Below are positions 1-9,336 of a stretch of DNA of 64,000 nucleotides, piece by piece. The position numbers and the translations under genes are program-made. The stretch is from positions 172,622 through 236,621 of the forward strand of contig CAWAUR010000001.1 of the NCBI GenBank assembly GCA_963785255.1, in the 5' to 3' direction. The first letter of the stretch is position 1. The number at the start of each line of letters is the position of its first letter. Origin of the DNA: Bog-159 sp963785255 (GTDB lineage Bacteria; Acidobacteriota; Terriglobia; Bryobacterales; Bryobacteraceae). Under the pieces are notes generated by a model. It ran no database searches. It was not told the DNA's origin and saw only the letters and a program-made list of their open reading frames with translations.

Positions 1-1288
1 GGCCCGCGCCGATCAGCAGAACCAGGGCCAGCGCGACTTCGGCCATTACCAGCACGGAGCGCAGCGCGCCTGAGCGAGCCGAACCGCGCGCAGCCGCATC
101 TTTCCAGTTTTGCGCCTGCCGCGCGCGCGTCAATTGCAGCGCGGGAGCCAGGCCGAAGAGGATGCTGGTGGCCAGTGAGACCGCGATATTAAAGGCGAAC
201 ACCCAGCCATCGAACCGAATTTCGTTCAAGCGCGGAATCCGGTCGGCGGACGCGAGTTGCACCAACGTCTCGACGCCCCAAAGCGCCACGATGAGTCCCA
301 ACAATCCACCGGCCACGCCCAGTAGCGTGCTTTCGGTGAGCAACTGCCGTGTCAACCGCCCGCGCGTAGCGCCCAGCGATGTGCGAATGGCGATCTCCTG
401 CTTACGCGCCGATGCTCGCGAGAGCAGCAGGTTGGCGACGTTCACGCAGGCGACCAGCAGCACGCACCCCACGGCTCCCAGGAAAACCAGCAGGGCAGGC
501 CGCGCCTTGCCGGCCACGCTCTCGCGCAACGGCACGATAGCCATAACCATTTCGCCGTGATGGCCGCCTTCTTCCGCCGTAACGCGGGCAGTGGCGGCAT
601 CCAGTTCGGCCTTGGCGCGCGCCACGGTAGCGCCCGGTGCGAGCCGGCCGATGGCCTGGCGGAAGGCGATGTGATGATTGTTCGGATCGAGCACCGCCGG
701 CACCCACAGTTGCACCCTAGGGTCAAAGCCGGCGGGCATCACGCCGACAATGGTGTGCGGCTCGCCATCGAGCATGATAGTCTTGCCGAGCACGTCGCGG
801 CTGCCTTGGAAATGCGCATGCCATAATGTGTCGCCGATCACCGCAACTTTGGAATGCGCCGCCGCCTCCTCTTCCGGCAGAAAGCTGCGTCCAAGTTGCG
901 GCTGGACGCCGAGCGTGGCGAAGAAGTTGGTGGTCACCTGCTGGCCGTGGATGGCCACAGGATCGCCAAAGCCGGTGCCGTTCCAATTCTCGCCGCTGAA
1001 GGCCGCCAGTTGCATGGCCGTGCTGGCCGCGCGGCAGGCGATGAATCCAGGGTCGGATATCGATCCCATTTCGAACGGGCCGGGCGTCTTCGGCACGGGC
1101 CGGACCGTGAACAGCCGCGCAGGATCGTGATAAGGCAACGGCCGCAGCAGCACCGATTCGACCACCGTAAAGACCGCGGTATTCGCTCCGATCCCGATAG
1201 CCAGCGCTCCGATGGCCACGGCGGCGAATCCGGGATTCCGTTTCAGGTTGCGGACGGCGTAACGAAGGTCCTGGGCGAGCGTGTTCAT
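1..1288 (-). CDS. ADOP-type ABC transporter permease (partial, C-terminal part outside window)
   Basis: The frame stays open from an ATG at 1288 to the window edge (about 429 codons), so this is the N-terminal half of a protein that is usually near 800 residues. It opens with a MacB-like membrane-anchored periplasmic core: an N-terminal helix with the family pattern LAIGIGANTAVF, then VLLRPLPY. Near residue 280 it enters the first FtsX transmembrane segment (VLLVACVNVANLLL) followed by the conserved EIAIRTSLGATR loop. A good Shine-Dalgarno (GGAGG) lies 7 bases before the ATG. The family acts with an unlinked MacB-like ATPase in export or efflux; the substrate cannot be told. No ATPase gene is adjacent in the window. 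Confidence 0.9.
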   Translation of the reverse strand, partial: MNTLAQDLRYAVRNLKRNPGFAAVAIGALAIGIGANTAVFTVVESVLLRPLPYHDPARLFTVRPVPKTPGPFEMGSISDPGFIACRAASTAMQLAAFSGENWNGTGFGDPVAIHGQQVTTNFFATLGVQPQLGRSFLPEEEAAAHSKVAVIGDTLWHAHFQGSRDVLGKTIMLDGEPHTIVGVMPAGFDPRVQLWVPAVLDPNNHHIAFRQAIGRLAPGATVARAKAELDAATARVTAEEGGHHGEMVMAIVPLRESVAGKARPALLVFLGAVGCVLLVACVNVANLLLSRASARKQEIAIRTSLGATRGRLTRQLLTESTLLGVAGGLLGLIVALWGVETLVQLASADRIPRLNEIRFDGWVFAFNIAVSLATSILFGLAPALQLTRARQAQNWKDAAARGSARSGALRSVLVMAEVALALVLLIGAG

Positions 1289-1413
1289 CGACAATCCTCC
1301 GGCTGCGTAGAGGCATGCGTTTTGCCACTGCGCTGTAGAACGGATTCAGAGGCTTAGGGCGCGAGTTGTGTGCGGATGTGGGATGGCGTGGCGCGGGAGC
1401 GAACAGCGTGACA

Positions 1414-3630
1414 CTAGTTCACCCGCCCCGTACGCACCAGCCAATTGCGGAACATGGCCACGAAGTCGCGCGCCTCGGGTTCGCTGCGCAATTGCTCCAG
1501 CGTGAATTTCATCTTGCGGCTCCAGTTTGGATATTGCCAGGTCGTGGCCGGGAGATTTTGCTGCGCGACCTCCTTGGTCAGATCCTCCTGATTCACCGCC
1601 AGCAGTTGCGAAGGCGTCAGCGCCAGAAAACCGATCACGGCATTATGCAGGTCGCCGGTCATCTCGGGGACGAGGGCAACCGTTTTCGGAAAATAATCCG
1701 GCAACAGTTGCAGGCTATGCAGCAGGTCGAGCACCTTCTGCTTTTCCACGCCGCGCTCCTCCACCTGGCGGCGATACATGGCATCGTCGGGGAACATGCC
1801 GGCGCGGCGCCGCGCTTCGATATCTTCGCCGGTCCAGAAGCCCGCCAGCGTGGGTAAGTCATGCGTCGTGGAGGAGACCAGCGCGCGCGCGGGATACTCG
1901 TCGTAAGTCTTGAAGGTATTATCCACGTGTTTCTCGAAATAGAACAGGCGGTAACTCAGGATGCCGAACCGCTCCAAAGTTTCGCGTACGAATGGCTCCA
2001 CGGTTCCCAGATCCTCGCCGATCACGACCACCTTCTGCCGCACGCTTTCAAGCGCCAGGATGCGGATCAGGTCGTCGTAATTCTCGCGCACATAAGCGCC
2101 CGCGGTGGCGTCGTGTCCCTCGGGAATCCAGAAGAGGCGGAAGAATCGCATCACATGATCGATGCGCAGCGCGCCGCCGTAACGGCAGTTCTTGCGGATC
2201 GATTCGGTGAACAGGCGGTAGCCGTCTTCGCGATGCTCTTCCGAACTGGGCGGCGGAAAGCCCCAATCCTGACCTTTTGGCGCGAAATCGTCGGGCGGCG
2301 AGCCCACGTGGCAGCCCGTGGCGAAGAAGCGCCGCTGCGCCCAAAGATCCGCGCCGAAACTGTCGGTGGCCAGTGCCAGATCGTGATACAGGCCGATCGA
2401 CAAGCCTCTTTGGCGCGCGTAACTCTGGGCGGCCGCGAGCTGCAGCGAAAGCTGCCACTGCACGTAGCAATAAAACAGAAACAGTCGCCAGTGTTTCTTG
2501 CGAAATGCCTGGGTCTCGGGCGAATCGGGATCCTGATAGGGCGCCGGCCAATCGCGCCACGTCCACATATCCGGGTGGCGGGCATGCAGGTATTCGTCGA
2601 GCGCGCTGTAAGTGGCGAAGCGCACCAGCAGATCGCCTTCGCTAACCAGGAAGTCGCCGAACTCCCGAGCGCGCGGGGTGCCCGTGCGATGTTCGCGCAG
2701 AAACTCCGCGAAAGCCAGCTTCAGGAAACGCAGCTTCCATTGCGCGACTTGTTCATATTCCACATACTCGGAATCGCGCAGTAGGGCCAATTGCCGCGGC
2801 GTCTCGGGCTGCGACCAGAGCTTTTGCGCGCGCCGCGATGCGCGGAAATCGGGGATGGATTCCACATCCAGATATAGATAATTCGGATAGAAGATGCACT
2901 CCGGCAGGTATGGGCTGGTGTTATAAGGGCGCCGGTTGTAAATGGCGTGCAGCGGATTCAGGGCGATGAAGCTGGCCTTGGCATCGTCCGCGATCCAATC
3001 GACCACGCCGTGCAGGTCGCGCAGATCGCCGCAGCCCCAATTCCGCGCGGAGCGGATGCCATAGAGGGCCAACGCGATTCCGGCAGCCTTGCCCCCGTCG
3101 GCCAGCGCCGGGTGCGCGTAGGCGCGTTTGGGCGCGACGATCAGCCGGGTGGTCTGGCGCAAGTCGCCGAGCCGGACGTGCGCGTCATGGTATCCCAGCG
3201 GCAATCCCACCGGCAGCGGGACTTGCTTGCGCACGAAGCGGCGGCCTTCCAGATCGGAGGCGCCGCACTCCGGATAGCTGCCCAGGGAAAACTTCAGCGA
3301 ATGCACCACACCGGTCTCTTCGCGGACCTCGATGTGCGCCGTCTCGCGGCTGGACTCCTCGGGCAGATGCAGCGGCAGATCGACGGCAGCGCCTTCGGCG
3401 GCCACCAGGCACGGAGGCGCCAGGCGGGTCCACTCGCGGCGGCGGCGCGCTTCGATGGAGGCGCGCAGGCTTTCGTCATTCTCGGCGCGCACACCCAATC
3501 CCTGGAGGATGGCGCGCTTGGTCTCGTCCGAGGTGATATGTTTGCGGCCCCAGATATCCCAGTATTCCGGATCGATGCGCCACAGGCGAGCGGCGAGATC
3601 CAGTAGAGGCGCGTAATGTTCGGATTGCAT
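1414..3630 (-). CDS. malQ: 4-alpha-glucanotransferase (amylomaltase, MalQ family)
   Basis: About 738 residues, close to the length of enterobacterial-type MalQ with an extra N-terminal domain. GH77 signatures are visible: GIRSARNWGCGDL, NPLHAI, the nucleophile region LRIDHVMRFFRLFWIPEG, the acid/base region VIGEDLGTV and STTHDLPTLAGFW. It transfers alpha-1,4-glucan segments between maltodextrins in the cytoplasm. The frame extends upstream to 3831 but similarity begins at the ATG at 3630 (MQSEHYAPLLDLAARLW), so I chose that start; no strong ribosome site is seen there. It stands alone, with a repeat-filled gap on its 5' side. No glycogen genes are next to it. Confidence 0.93.
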   Translation of the reverse strand: MQSEHYAPLLDLAARLWRIDPEYWDIWGRKHITSDETKRAILQGLGVRAENDESLRASIEARRRREWTRLAPPCLVAAEGAAVDLPLHLPEESSRETAHIEVREETGVVHSLKFSLGSYPECGASDLEGRRFVRKQVPLPVGLPLGYHDAHVRLGDLRQTTRLIVAPKRAYAHPALADGGKAAGIALALYGIRSARNWGCGDLRDLHGVVDWIADDAKASFIALNPLHAIYNRRPYNTSPYLPECIFYPNYLYLDVESIPDFRASRRAQKLWSQPETPRQLALLRDSEYVEYEQVAQWKLRFLKLAFAEFLREHRTGTPRAREFGDFLVSEGDLLVRFATYSALDEYLHARHPDMWTWRDWPAPYQDPDSPETQAFRKKHWRLFLFYCYVQWQLSLQLAAAQSYARQRGLSIGLYHDLALATDSFGADLWAQRRFFATGCHVGSPPDDFAPKGQDWGFPPPSSEEHREDGYRLFTESIRKNCRYGGALRIDHVMRFFRLFWIPEGHDATAGAYVRENYDDLIRILALESVRQKVVVIGEDLGTVEPFVRETLERFGILSYRLFYFEKHVDNTFKTYDEYPARALVSSTTHDLPTLAGFWTGEDIEARRRAGMFPDDAMYRRQVEERGVEKQKVLDLLHSLQLLPDYFPKTVALVPEMTGDLHNAVIGFLALTPSQLLAVNQEDLTKEVAQQNLPATTWQYPNWSRKMKFTLEQLRSEPEARDFVAMFRNWLVRTGRVN

Positions 3631-3854
3631 GCGGGGGTATCTTTTGATTCTACAGGAGGCTTGTAAGTGAATGCTCAGACCCGCGGGAACCGCTCCGTTT
3701 GAAGACGCAGGCTGGCTAATTGGAGAGCGGGCAATCCTGTCCTGGGGTCCCCTCGGGGGACGGCTTTTAGCCGGCTCGCCGCCTGAAAGGCGGCTGCGGC
3801 CAGGATTGGCCGCCCTCCAATTCGTCTTCATCGCCTTCGGTGGCCCGCAGGGCC

Positions 3855-3990
3855 ATGGGGCACTCCCTGACGGTCGCGGCTCGGTACGCGTTGGCGTTTA
3901 CTTAGCCGCGACCGTGTTACCGAGCGCCGACCTTGTTACCGAGCGCCGACCTTGTTACCGAGCCGCGACCGTGAGGGAGCGGTTTCTTGG
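3855..3990. repeat. Family A palindromic repeat (GAGCCGCGACCGT type), expanded copy
   Basis: One arm reads CTCCCTGACGGTCGCGGCTC and the other ends GCCGCGACCGTGAGGGAGCGG, giving an inverted pair about 100 bases apart. Between them a unit of about 19 bases (CCGAGCGCCGACCTTGTTA) occurs twice in tandem. Related copies lie at 7286-7395, 28238-28352 and 41850-41975. The rest of the 418-base gap between malQ and the response regulator holds no gene that I can see. Confidence 0.85.
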
Positions 3991-4048
3991 CTTAGAATCC
4001 CCAAACTCGCTAAGCACCCGCGCCAAGCGCGACACACAACCCTGGCCC

Positions 4049-4534
4049 CTATCCCCCGGCCCCTGGCCCCGCCGCGCAAGGCGGCCTAGCGCCCTGCGCA
4101 GGCGGCGGCGGTTCGTTCAGGATCAGCCAGTAAAATCCAAGCTGCTGGATGGCTTGTGCAAAGCGGTTGAAATCCACGGGCTTTTGAATATAGCTATTGA
4201 CTCCCAGATCGTAGCCCGCGGCGACGTCGCGTTCTTCGTTGGAGGAAGTCAGGATCACCACGGGCAGGCGGCGGGTGCGCGGATCGCTGCGAATGGCCCG
4301 CAGCACTTCCAGGCCCAAGACCTTGGGCAGCTTCAAGTCGAGCAGCGCGAGACCGGGCAGCGCGGCGGCCTCGCGTCCGGGGCATGCGCCGGATCCGAAC
4401 AGATAATCGAGCGCCTCCTGGCCATCCTGCACCACCACCAGTTCGTTGGCGATACGGCTCTTTTCGAGGGCCCGCCGGGTCAACTCGATATCGCTGGGAT
4501 TGTCTTCGATCAGAAGAATCGTTTTGCTGGTCAT
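4049..4534 (-). CDS. Single-domain response regulator (CheY/Rcp1-like)
   Basis: A 161-residue protein that is almost entirely a receiver domain. The acidic pocket is visible in LLIEDNPSD, the phospho-acceptor Asp in LLDLKLPKVLGLEVL, the conserved Thr/Ser in VVILTSS and the Lys in YIQKPVDF. The ALDYLFG stretch and the LPKVLG loop are typical of Rcp1-type regulators that work with phytochrome or PAS kinases. The C-terminus carries a short Pro/Ala/Gly-rich tail. The start lies 3 bases after the stop of the histidine kinase upstream, so the two are probably one transcript and a signalling pair. No output domain is present, so action by protein contact is inferred. Confidence 0.92.
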   Translation of the reverse strand: MTSKTILLIEDNPSDIELTRRALEKSRIANELVVVQDGQEALDYLFGSGACPGREAAALPGLALLDLKLPKVLGLEVLRAIRSDPRTRRLPVVILTSSNEERDVAAGYDLGVNSYIQKPVDFNRFAQAIQQLGFYWLILNEPPPPAQGARPPCAAGPGAGG

Positions 4535-4537
4535 GAG

Positions 4538-7225
4538 TTACTCGAGTGTGAAGAAGAACGTGGCGCCGCGATCCACTTGTGCGTCGGCCCAAATCCGTCC
4601 GCCGTGGCGGTGAACGATCCGCTGTACAGTGGCAAGACCAATCCCGGTCCCCGGAAATTCGGACGCCCTGTGCAAGCGCTGAAAGGGTCCGAATAATGCC
4701 TTGGAGTAAGTCATATCGAAACCGGCGCCGTTATCGCGCACGAAGAACACAGTCTGGCAATCGCGCTCTGTCCTTCCGATGGCGATGCGAGCTTCGTCGC
4801 GTTTGCCGGTGAACTTAACGGCATTGCCCAGCAGATTGGTCAATGCCACGTCGAGCAGGCTGGTATCCCCGTGGGCGGTCAGTCCCGGTTCGATGGCGAA
4901 TTCGATCTGGCGGTCCGGATGGCTTTCGCGAAGCTTATCCGCAATCGAACGTGAAAGGGCGGTAAGATCCACAGGCTCACGGTCGAGCGGCGCGCGCGTG
5001 ACGCGTGACAGCCGCAGCAGATCGTCGATCAACTGGCCCATGCGCTGGGCCTCGGAGCGCACGCGGCCCAGGTAATGCCGGGCCTCGTCGTCCAACTTGG
5101 GCGCGAAGTCTTCCATGAGCGCCAGGCTCCAGCCGTCGATGCCGCGCAGCGGCGCGCGCAGGTCATGCGAAACCGAATAGACGAACGTCTCCAGTTCTTT
5201 ATTGGCGGCTTCGAGCTGCGCGGTGCGCTCCCGCACGCGTTCTTCGAGATCGGCGTTCAGACGGCGGATCTCTTCTTCCGCCCGCTTGCGCTCGGTGATA
5301 TCGTTCACCAGCGCCATCACGCGCACGGGTCCGCCGGTTTCGTTAGGGAGAATCGAGACAAACTTGTGCACCCAGACGGGCTGGCCGTTTTTGCGGAGGT
5401 AACGACTGTCGTTCTCGAACAACGCGATTTCCCCGGCGCGCAACAGATCATTTTCCTTGACGCTGGCATCCCGGTCCCCGTCGGGTATCAGCTTGCCAAA
5501 CCACATTCCCCGGAGTTCATCCGCGGTGTAGCCGAGCAGACTGCACATGGCGGGATTGCACTGCTCCAGGCGGCCTTCCCAATCCGATATGGCGATGCCC
5601 GTGCGCGCGTTCTCGAAGACCTGACGGAAGCGTGCTTCGGCTGCGCGCACCGCCTCCTCAGCGCGCCTATGCGCAGTGATGTCCTCCGTAAACAGAACGA
5701 CGCCTCCAAGTGTTTCGTCGGCCTGGCGCCACGGCTGGATCTCCCAACGGATCCATTGCTCGGTACCGTCGGCGCGGCGAAAGGCCTCCCCATCGCTGCG
5801 TTCCACCCCGCCCGCCAGGCATCGCCGGTGAACCTCACGCCAGTAGTCCGGGATCTCCGGAAAGATCTCATAATGACTACGGCCGGTCAATTCCCGTCCG
5901 GCCAGGCGGTAATCGTTACGGTACCGGGCGCTCGAGGCCAGATATCGCATCTCGCGGTCGAACATGGCGATGGCCACCGGCGCGTCTTCCGTGAACCGGT
6001 GCAGGTTCTGTTCACTCTCGCGCAACGCACGTACGGCCCGTTGGCGGTCGGTGATGTCGCGGTTGATTTCCAGGATGCTCTCGAGGGTTCCGTCCGGATC
6101 GCGCAACAGTACCTGGCGGCTATCGACCGTGAGCACGGTGCCGTCCCGGCGGGAGTGTTCCAGTTCACCGTCCCAGCGGCCGGAACAGCCCAGAATTTCG
6201 TCGATCATGGCGGTGGTAATCGCCGCGTCAGTGTGGAGCAACTCATGGATGACGCGGCCACGTGCCTCGGCTTCCGTCCAGCCGTACATCTCCTCTGCGC
6301 CGGTGTTCCATCCGGTGATCACCCGGTTTTTGTCCGCGACGATGATTGCATCGTGCGACAGATCGATTAAGGCTGCCTGCCGCCGCAAGGCGTCGCGCTG
6401 TTGGCGCAGTTCTTCCTCGGCATGCCTGTGCAGAGTGATGTCTTGTGCGCACACCAGGGCGGTTCTACCGGATCCTGCAATCTGAATTGGGACGGTGGAA
6501 ACTTGAAGGCAGCGCTTCAATTCATGGCCATCGGCGTCGAACCTCACCCAGGCTTCTACATTGCGATGCGACGCCCCGGTCCGCACGGTGTCCGTCACCG
6601 CCTGGCGTAGGAGGCAGGCGTGGCACTCGGGACCGTGGCCGCAACCTTGCGGATCGGCCAAGGAGCTCAAGCAGCCGATCGCGTTGCCAGGGGCCAAACC
6701 CAGAACCCCCGCGGCATCGCGCCCGGCAAATTGTACGGCCAGATCGTTGGCTTTGCGTACGCGGAAGGCGTCGTCCACGATCAGTAGCATCACGGGAGCG
6801 GACTCCTGTATCGCGGCCAATTCCAGGTAGGCGGCGCGGAGGCGCTGGCTGGATCTCCTTAGCCAGTCGAACAATAAGCCGGCGACGAGGCCGGTCAGGG
6901 CCAACGAGCCCACCCCCAGCCAATGCCGCGGATCGGCCACGCGAAGGCTGCCGACGGGTCCCGTAGCGAAATATATCGATTCGAGGCAGCACAGAACGGT
7001 GGTGAGCAAGCCGGGCCTGATACCGCCGAACGCCGCCGAGACCAGGATGAACGGCGCATAAGTGATGAACCGCGAGGTGTGCGGGTGGAGCGGCAGCCGG
7101 GCCATCTCGGCCAATACAGGCATCGAGACGGCGACTCCGTACCTGAGGATGGCGGGAGGCTGGCGCAGCCACTGGCGCCAGCGGGTCAGGATGGGGGTTC
7201 CGGATTTGTGCTTCGGCGTCGCCAC
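4538..7225 (-). CDS. Multi-PAS membrane sensor histidine kinase
   Basis: An 895-residue protein. Residues 1-120 form a hydrophobic DUF4118/KdpD-like membrane block. About four PAS/PAC units follow (roughly 130-650), the third with the pattern RADGTEQWIRWEIQPW and the last with DWEGRLEQCNPAMCSLLGYT. A HisKA domain near 670-735 carries the H-box SHDLRAPLRG. The HATPase domain shows the N-box LTNLLGNAVKFTG, G1 DNGAGFD and G2 GTGIGLATVQRIVHRHGG. It autophosphorylates on His and should pass phosphate to the regulator encoded 3 bases downstream. No phytochrome (GAF/PHY) domain is seen, so the stimulus is unknown. Confidence 0.93.
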   Translation of the reverse strand: MATPKHKSGTPILTRWRQWLRQPPAILRYGVAVSMPVLAEMARLPLHPHTSRFITYAPFILVSAAFGGIRPGLLTTVLCCLESIYFATGPVGSLRVADPRHWLGVGSLALTGLVAGLLFDWLRRSSQRLRAAYLELAAIQESAPVMLLIVDDAFRVRKANDLAVQFAGRDAAGVLGLAPGNAIGCLSSLADPQGCGHGPECHACLLRQAVTDTVRTGASHRNVEAWVRFDADGHELKRCLQVSTVPIQIAGSGRTALVCAQDITLHRHAEEELRQQRDALRRQAALIDLSHDAIIVADKNRVITGWNTGAEEMYGWTEAEARGRVIHELLHTDAAITTAMIDEILGCSGRWDGELEHSRRDGTVLTVDSRQVLLRDPDGTLESILEINRDITDRQRAVRALRESEQNLHRFTEDAPVAIAMFDREMRYLASSARYRNDYRLAGRELTGRSHYEIFPEIPDYWREVHRRCLAGGVERSDGEAFRRADGTEQWIRWEIQPWRQADETLGGVVLFTEDITAHRRAEEAVRAAEARFRQVFENARTGIAISDWEGRLEQCNPAMCSLLGYTADELRGMWFGKLIPDGDRDASVKENDLLRAGEIALFENDSRYLRKNGQPVWVHKFVSILPNETGGPVRVMALVNDITERKRAEEEIRRLNADLEERVRERTAQLEAANKELETFVYSVSHDLRAPLRGIDGWSLALMEDFAPKLDDEARHYLGRVRSEAQRMGQLIDDLLRLSRVTRAPLDREPVDLTALSRSIADKLRESHPDRQIEFAIEPGLTAHGDTSLLDVALTNLLGNAVKFTGKRDEARIAIGRTERDCQTVFFVRDNGAGFDMTYSKALFGPFQRLHRASEFPGTGIGLATVQRIVHRHGGRIWADAQVDRGATFFFTLE

Positions 7226-7285
7226 CCTATTTGGTGGGAAAGGGGGAGAAATCTCTCAGTAGGTTTTTGGCTTGGTGTCTTCCGG

Positions 7286-7395
7286 GTGCTTAACCGTTTT
7301 GAGGAAAACCGCTCCCTGACGGTCGCGGCTCCGAAGATCGTGCGAAATCGAGACGGCGGGTACCGAGCCGCGACCGTCAGGAAGCGGTTCCCTTG
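7286..7395. repeat. Family A palindromic repeat, simple hairpin copy
   Basis: Arms AACCGCTCCCTGACGGTCGC (from 7307) and its complement ending at 7389 flank a core that includes ATCGTGCGAAATC. The outer flank GGGTGCTTAACCGTTTTG is shared, in inverted form, with the copy near 41960. It lies in the gap between the kinase gene and the ABC permease. Confidence 0.85.
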
Positions 7396-7409
7396 GCCCG
7401 CAGCCAGCC

Positions 7410-8156
7410 TCAGCCAACTCGCGCAAGGCGGCGGACCGCAACGGCCGAAAGGGCCAGGGTCAACGCCGCGAGCACCGCGATGTGCATCCACAAGGCGCCC
7501 GCCGACGGTTGGCCCAGCGCGGCCAGCGAAAGCTGCAGCACGTGATGCGCAGGCCAGACCGGCGCGGCGGACTGCAGCGATTTTGGCAGCGGAATGAACA
7601 GACCCGAGAGCCACATCATCGGCAGATATACTAAATTCACCAAGCCGGGGGCGGCGGAGCCGGTGGCCAGCATGCCGATGAACAGACCGATGGCGCAGAA
7701 TGGCAACGCGGCGAAGATATTAATTATGGCAAGGCCCGCGAGCTGCATAAAGCTCAGAGGCAGATGACCGGCCGCCAAATCCGCGGCGATCATGGTGATC
7801 ATGATGATGGCGTTGAACAGCATGGCCATGCACATTTTCGCCACGAAGTATCCGGCGCCAGGCGCAGGCAGCGCGCGCCGGAGCTGCAGGAACCCGTGCT
7901 CACGCTCCATGGCCACCGACACGCCGAATCCGAACATGCCCGGTCCCATCATGCCAAACACGGTGAGCCCCGCAAATACGCCGATGGCCGACTTGGGATC
8001 GTGCCGCAGCGCGGAGCCGAAGATCACCACGCCCATGAGCAGGTACACCATCACGGGGATGAGGAGAAAGGGCAAGGCGAACGACGGAGCGCGCAACATG
8101 CGCATGGATTCGTACCGGGCTTCGGTAAGATAGGCGTATAACGTGCGGTTTTTCAT
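7410..8156 (-). CDS. ABC-2 type transporter permease
   Basis: A 248-residue membrane protein starting MKNRTLYAYLTEARYESMRM, with about six hydrophobic segments: one near residues 25-50, a pair in 60-90 that includes the glycine/methionine-rich FGMMGPGMFGFGVS, and further ones around 115-140, 145-170, 175-200 and 220-240. The cytoplasmic loop MEREHGFLQLRRALP is typical of ABC-2 exporters. The ATG shares one base with the TGA of the ATPase gene (TGATG), so translation is coupled. The frame is open further upstream, but that part overlaps the ATPase and is not family-like. The substrate is unknown; drugs, lipids or polysaccharide are usual for this family. Confidence 0.9.
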   Translation of the reverse strand: MKNRTLYAYLTEARYESMRMLRAPSFALPFLLIPVMVYLLMGVVIFGSALRHDPKSAIGVFAGLTVFGMMGPGMFGFGVSVAMEREHGFLQLRRALPAPGAGYFVAKMCMAMLFNAIIMITMIAADLAAGHLPLSFMQLAGLAIINIFAALPFCAIGLFIGMLATGSAAPGLVNLVYLPMMWLSGLFIPLPKSLQSAAPVWPAHHVLQLSLAALGQPSAGALWMHIAVLAALTLALSAVAVRRLARVG

Positions 8157-9022
8157 CAGGCAGCCTCCTGCGTAAGTTCCTTGAATGCCTCGGCCAGTCC
8201 GGCGCGGCGGACCTCCAGCTCCTGCAACTGGCTGTCGGCCGCGAGTAACCGCCGCACCACGTCCTCCGCGTCGAGGGTGGTGATGTGCAACTGGCGCCCC
8301 TGGCAATCGGCGGAATCGACGCCCGGCCACGCGCGCACTTCGTCCTGGGACAAACTGGTGGCGCAACTGATGCGTTTGCGGCCCACCACGGCGCGGATTT
8401 CGCCGACGCTTCCGGCCGCCAGCAGGCGGCCCTTGGAGAGCACCACCACGCGGTCGGCCAGCGCTTCGGCTTCTTCGAGATAATGCGTGGTGAGCACGAT
8501 GGCGGTTCCCTCGGCCACCAACTCGCGCAGCGTGTCCCATTGCATCTGCCGGGCTTCCACATCCAGTCCTGCGGTCGGTTCGTCGAGGAAGAGCAGTTTG
8601 GGACGGCCGCAGATCGCCATGGCGAATTGCGTGAGTCGTTTTTGTCCTCCCGAGAGCTTTCCATACGGGCGCTGGGCCAGCGCGGTTGTGTGAGTCATTT
8701 GCATCACGGTCGCGGGCGGCAGCGGCGCCGGATAATAGCTGGACACCAGGCGGATATGCTCGTGGACGCGCAACTCGGCGGCCAGGCCGACTTCCTGCAT
8801 CATGACGCCGGTCTGGCGCCGGTCGAACAGATGGGCCGCGCCGTTGTCAGGGCGTTGCAAGCCGAGCAGGATGGAGATCGCCGTGGTCTTGCCTGCGCCG
8901 TTGGGGCCGAGCAGCGCGAGCAGTTCGCCGGCGCGCACGTCGAGATCGAACTCGTCGAGCGCGCAGATCTTTCCGAAACGCTTGGTTACTGCGCGGAGTT
9001 CCGCCAGATTGCCGTTGTGCAT
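8156..9022 (-). CDS. ABC transporter ATP-binding protein (ABC-2 exporter)
   Basis: A 288-residue ATPase. The Walker A motif is LLGPNGAGKTT, the signature is KLSGGQKRL, the Walker B is LLFLDEPTAGLD and the switch histidine is in VLTTHYLEEAEAL. The C-terminal 70 residues form the accessory domain common in exporters of the NatA/CcmA/DrrA group. It powers the permease encoded immediately downstream with a one-base overlap. Upstream lies a repeat-rich gap of about 310 bases, so a promoter is expected there, but no clear -35/-10 pair was identified. Confidence 0.94.
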   Translation of the reverse strand: MHNGNLAELRAVTKRFGKICALDEFDLDVRAGELLALLGPNGAGKTTAISILLGLQRPDNGAAHLFDRRQTGVMMQEVGLAAELRVHEHIRLVSSYYPAPLPPATVMQMTHTTALAQRPYGKLSGGQKRLTQFAMAICGRPKLLFLDEPTAGLDVEARQMQWDTLRELVAEGTAIVLTTHYLEEAEALADRVVVLSKGRLLAAGSVGEIRAVVGRKRISCATSLSQDEVRAWPGVDSADCQGRQLHITTLDAEDVVRRLLAADSQLQELEVRRAGLAEAFKELTQEAA

Positions 9023-9122
9023 GGATCGTCCTTCAGGCGGGAGTACGCGATTCGGACGACGGAGTTCGGGCTTTTCGGCGAAGAGCGGGAATGTACCGGT
9101 AAGTGGCGAACGGGGACGCGCC

Positions 9123-9280
9123 GCTGTGGGGCGGGCACTCTGCCTGACGCGGGCCTCCCAGGCCCGCTCTTAGGCGCGCGAAGCTCGCCCAAGGCCCGCG
9201 AAACTCGCCGGGGACAGGCCAGGAGGCCTGTCCTACTGGCGGCCTACGAGGCCGCCGCTGGCTACGAGCCTGCCCCACAA
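9123..9280. repeat. Family B palindromic repeat cluster (ACAGGCC-AGG-AGGCCTGT type)
   Basis: Several short perfect hairpins lie side by side: GCGGGCCTCCCAGGCCCGC, GGACAGGCCAGGAGGCCTGT followed by CC, GGCGGCCTACGAGGCCGCC, and GGCTACGAGCC running into TGCCCCAC. Other copies lie at 12114, 21795, 29571, 32380, 44790 and 48168, always between genes. The cluster fills most of the 314-base gap between the ABC ATPase and the permease at 9337. Confidence 0.85.
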
Positions 9281-9336
9281 TTTGACTGTCCCGGCTCGGC
9301 TCCGCTATTCTTACCGTTTGCCCTTCTCCCCAACGC

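Noticed and set aside
5075..6370. A 431-codon open frame on the plus strand
   Set aside because: It lies opposite the histidine kinase, whose PAS and kinase motifs are clear.
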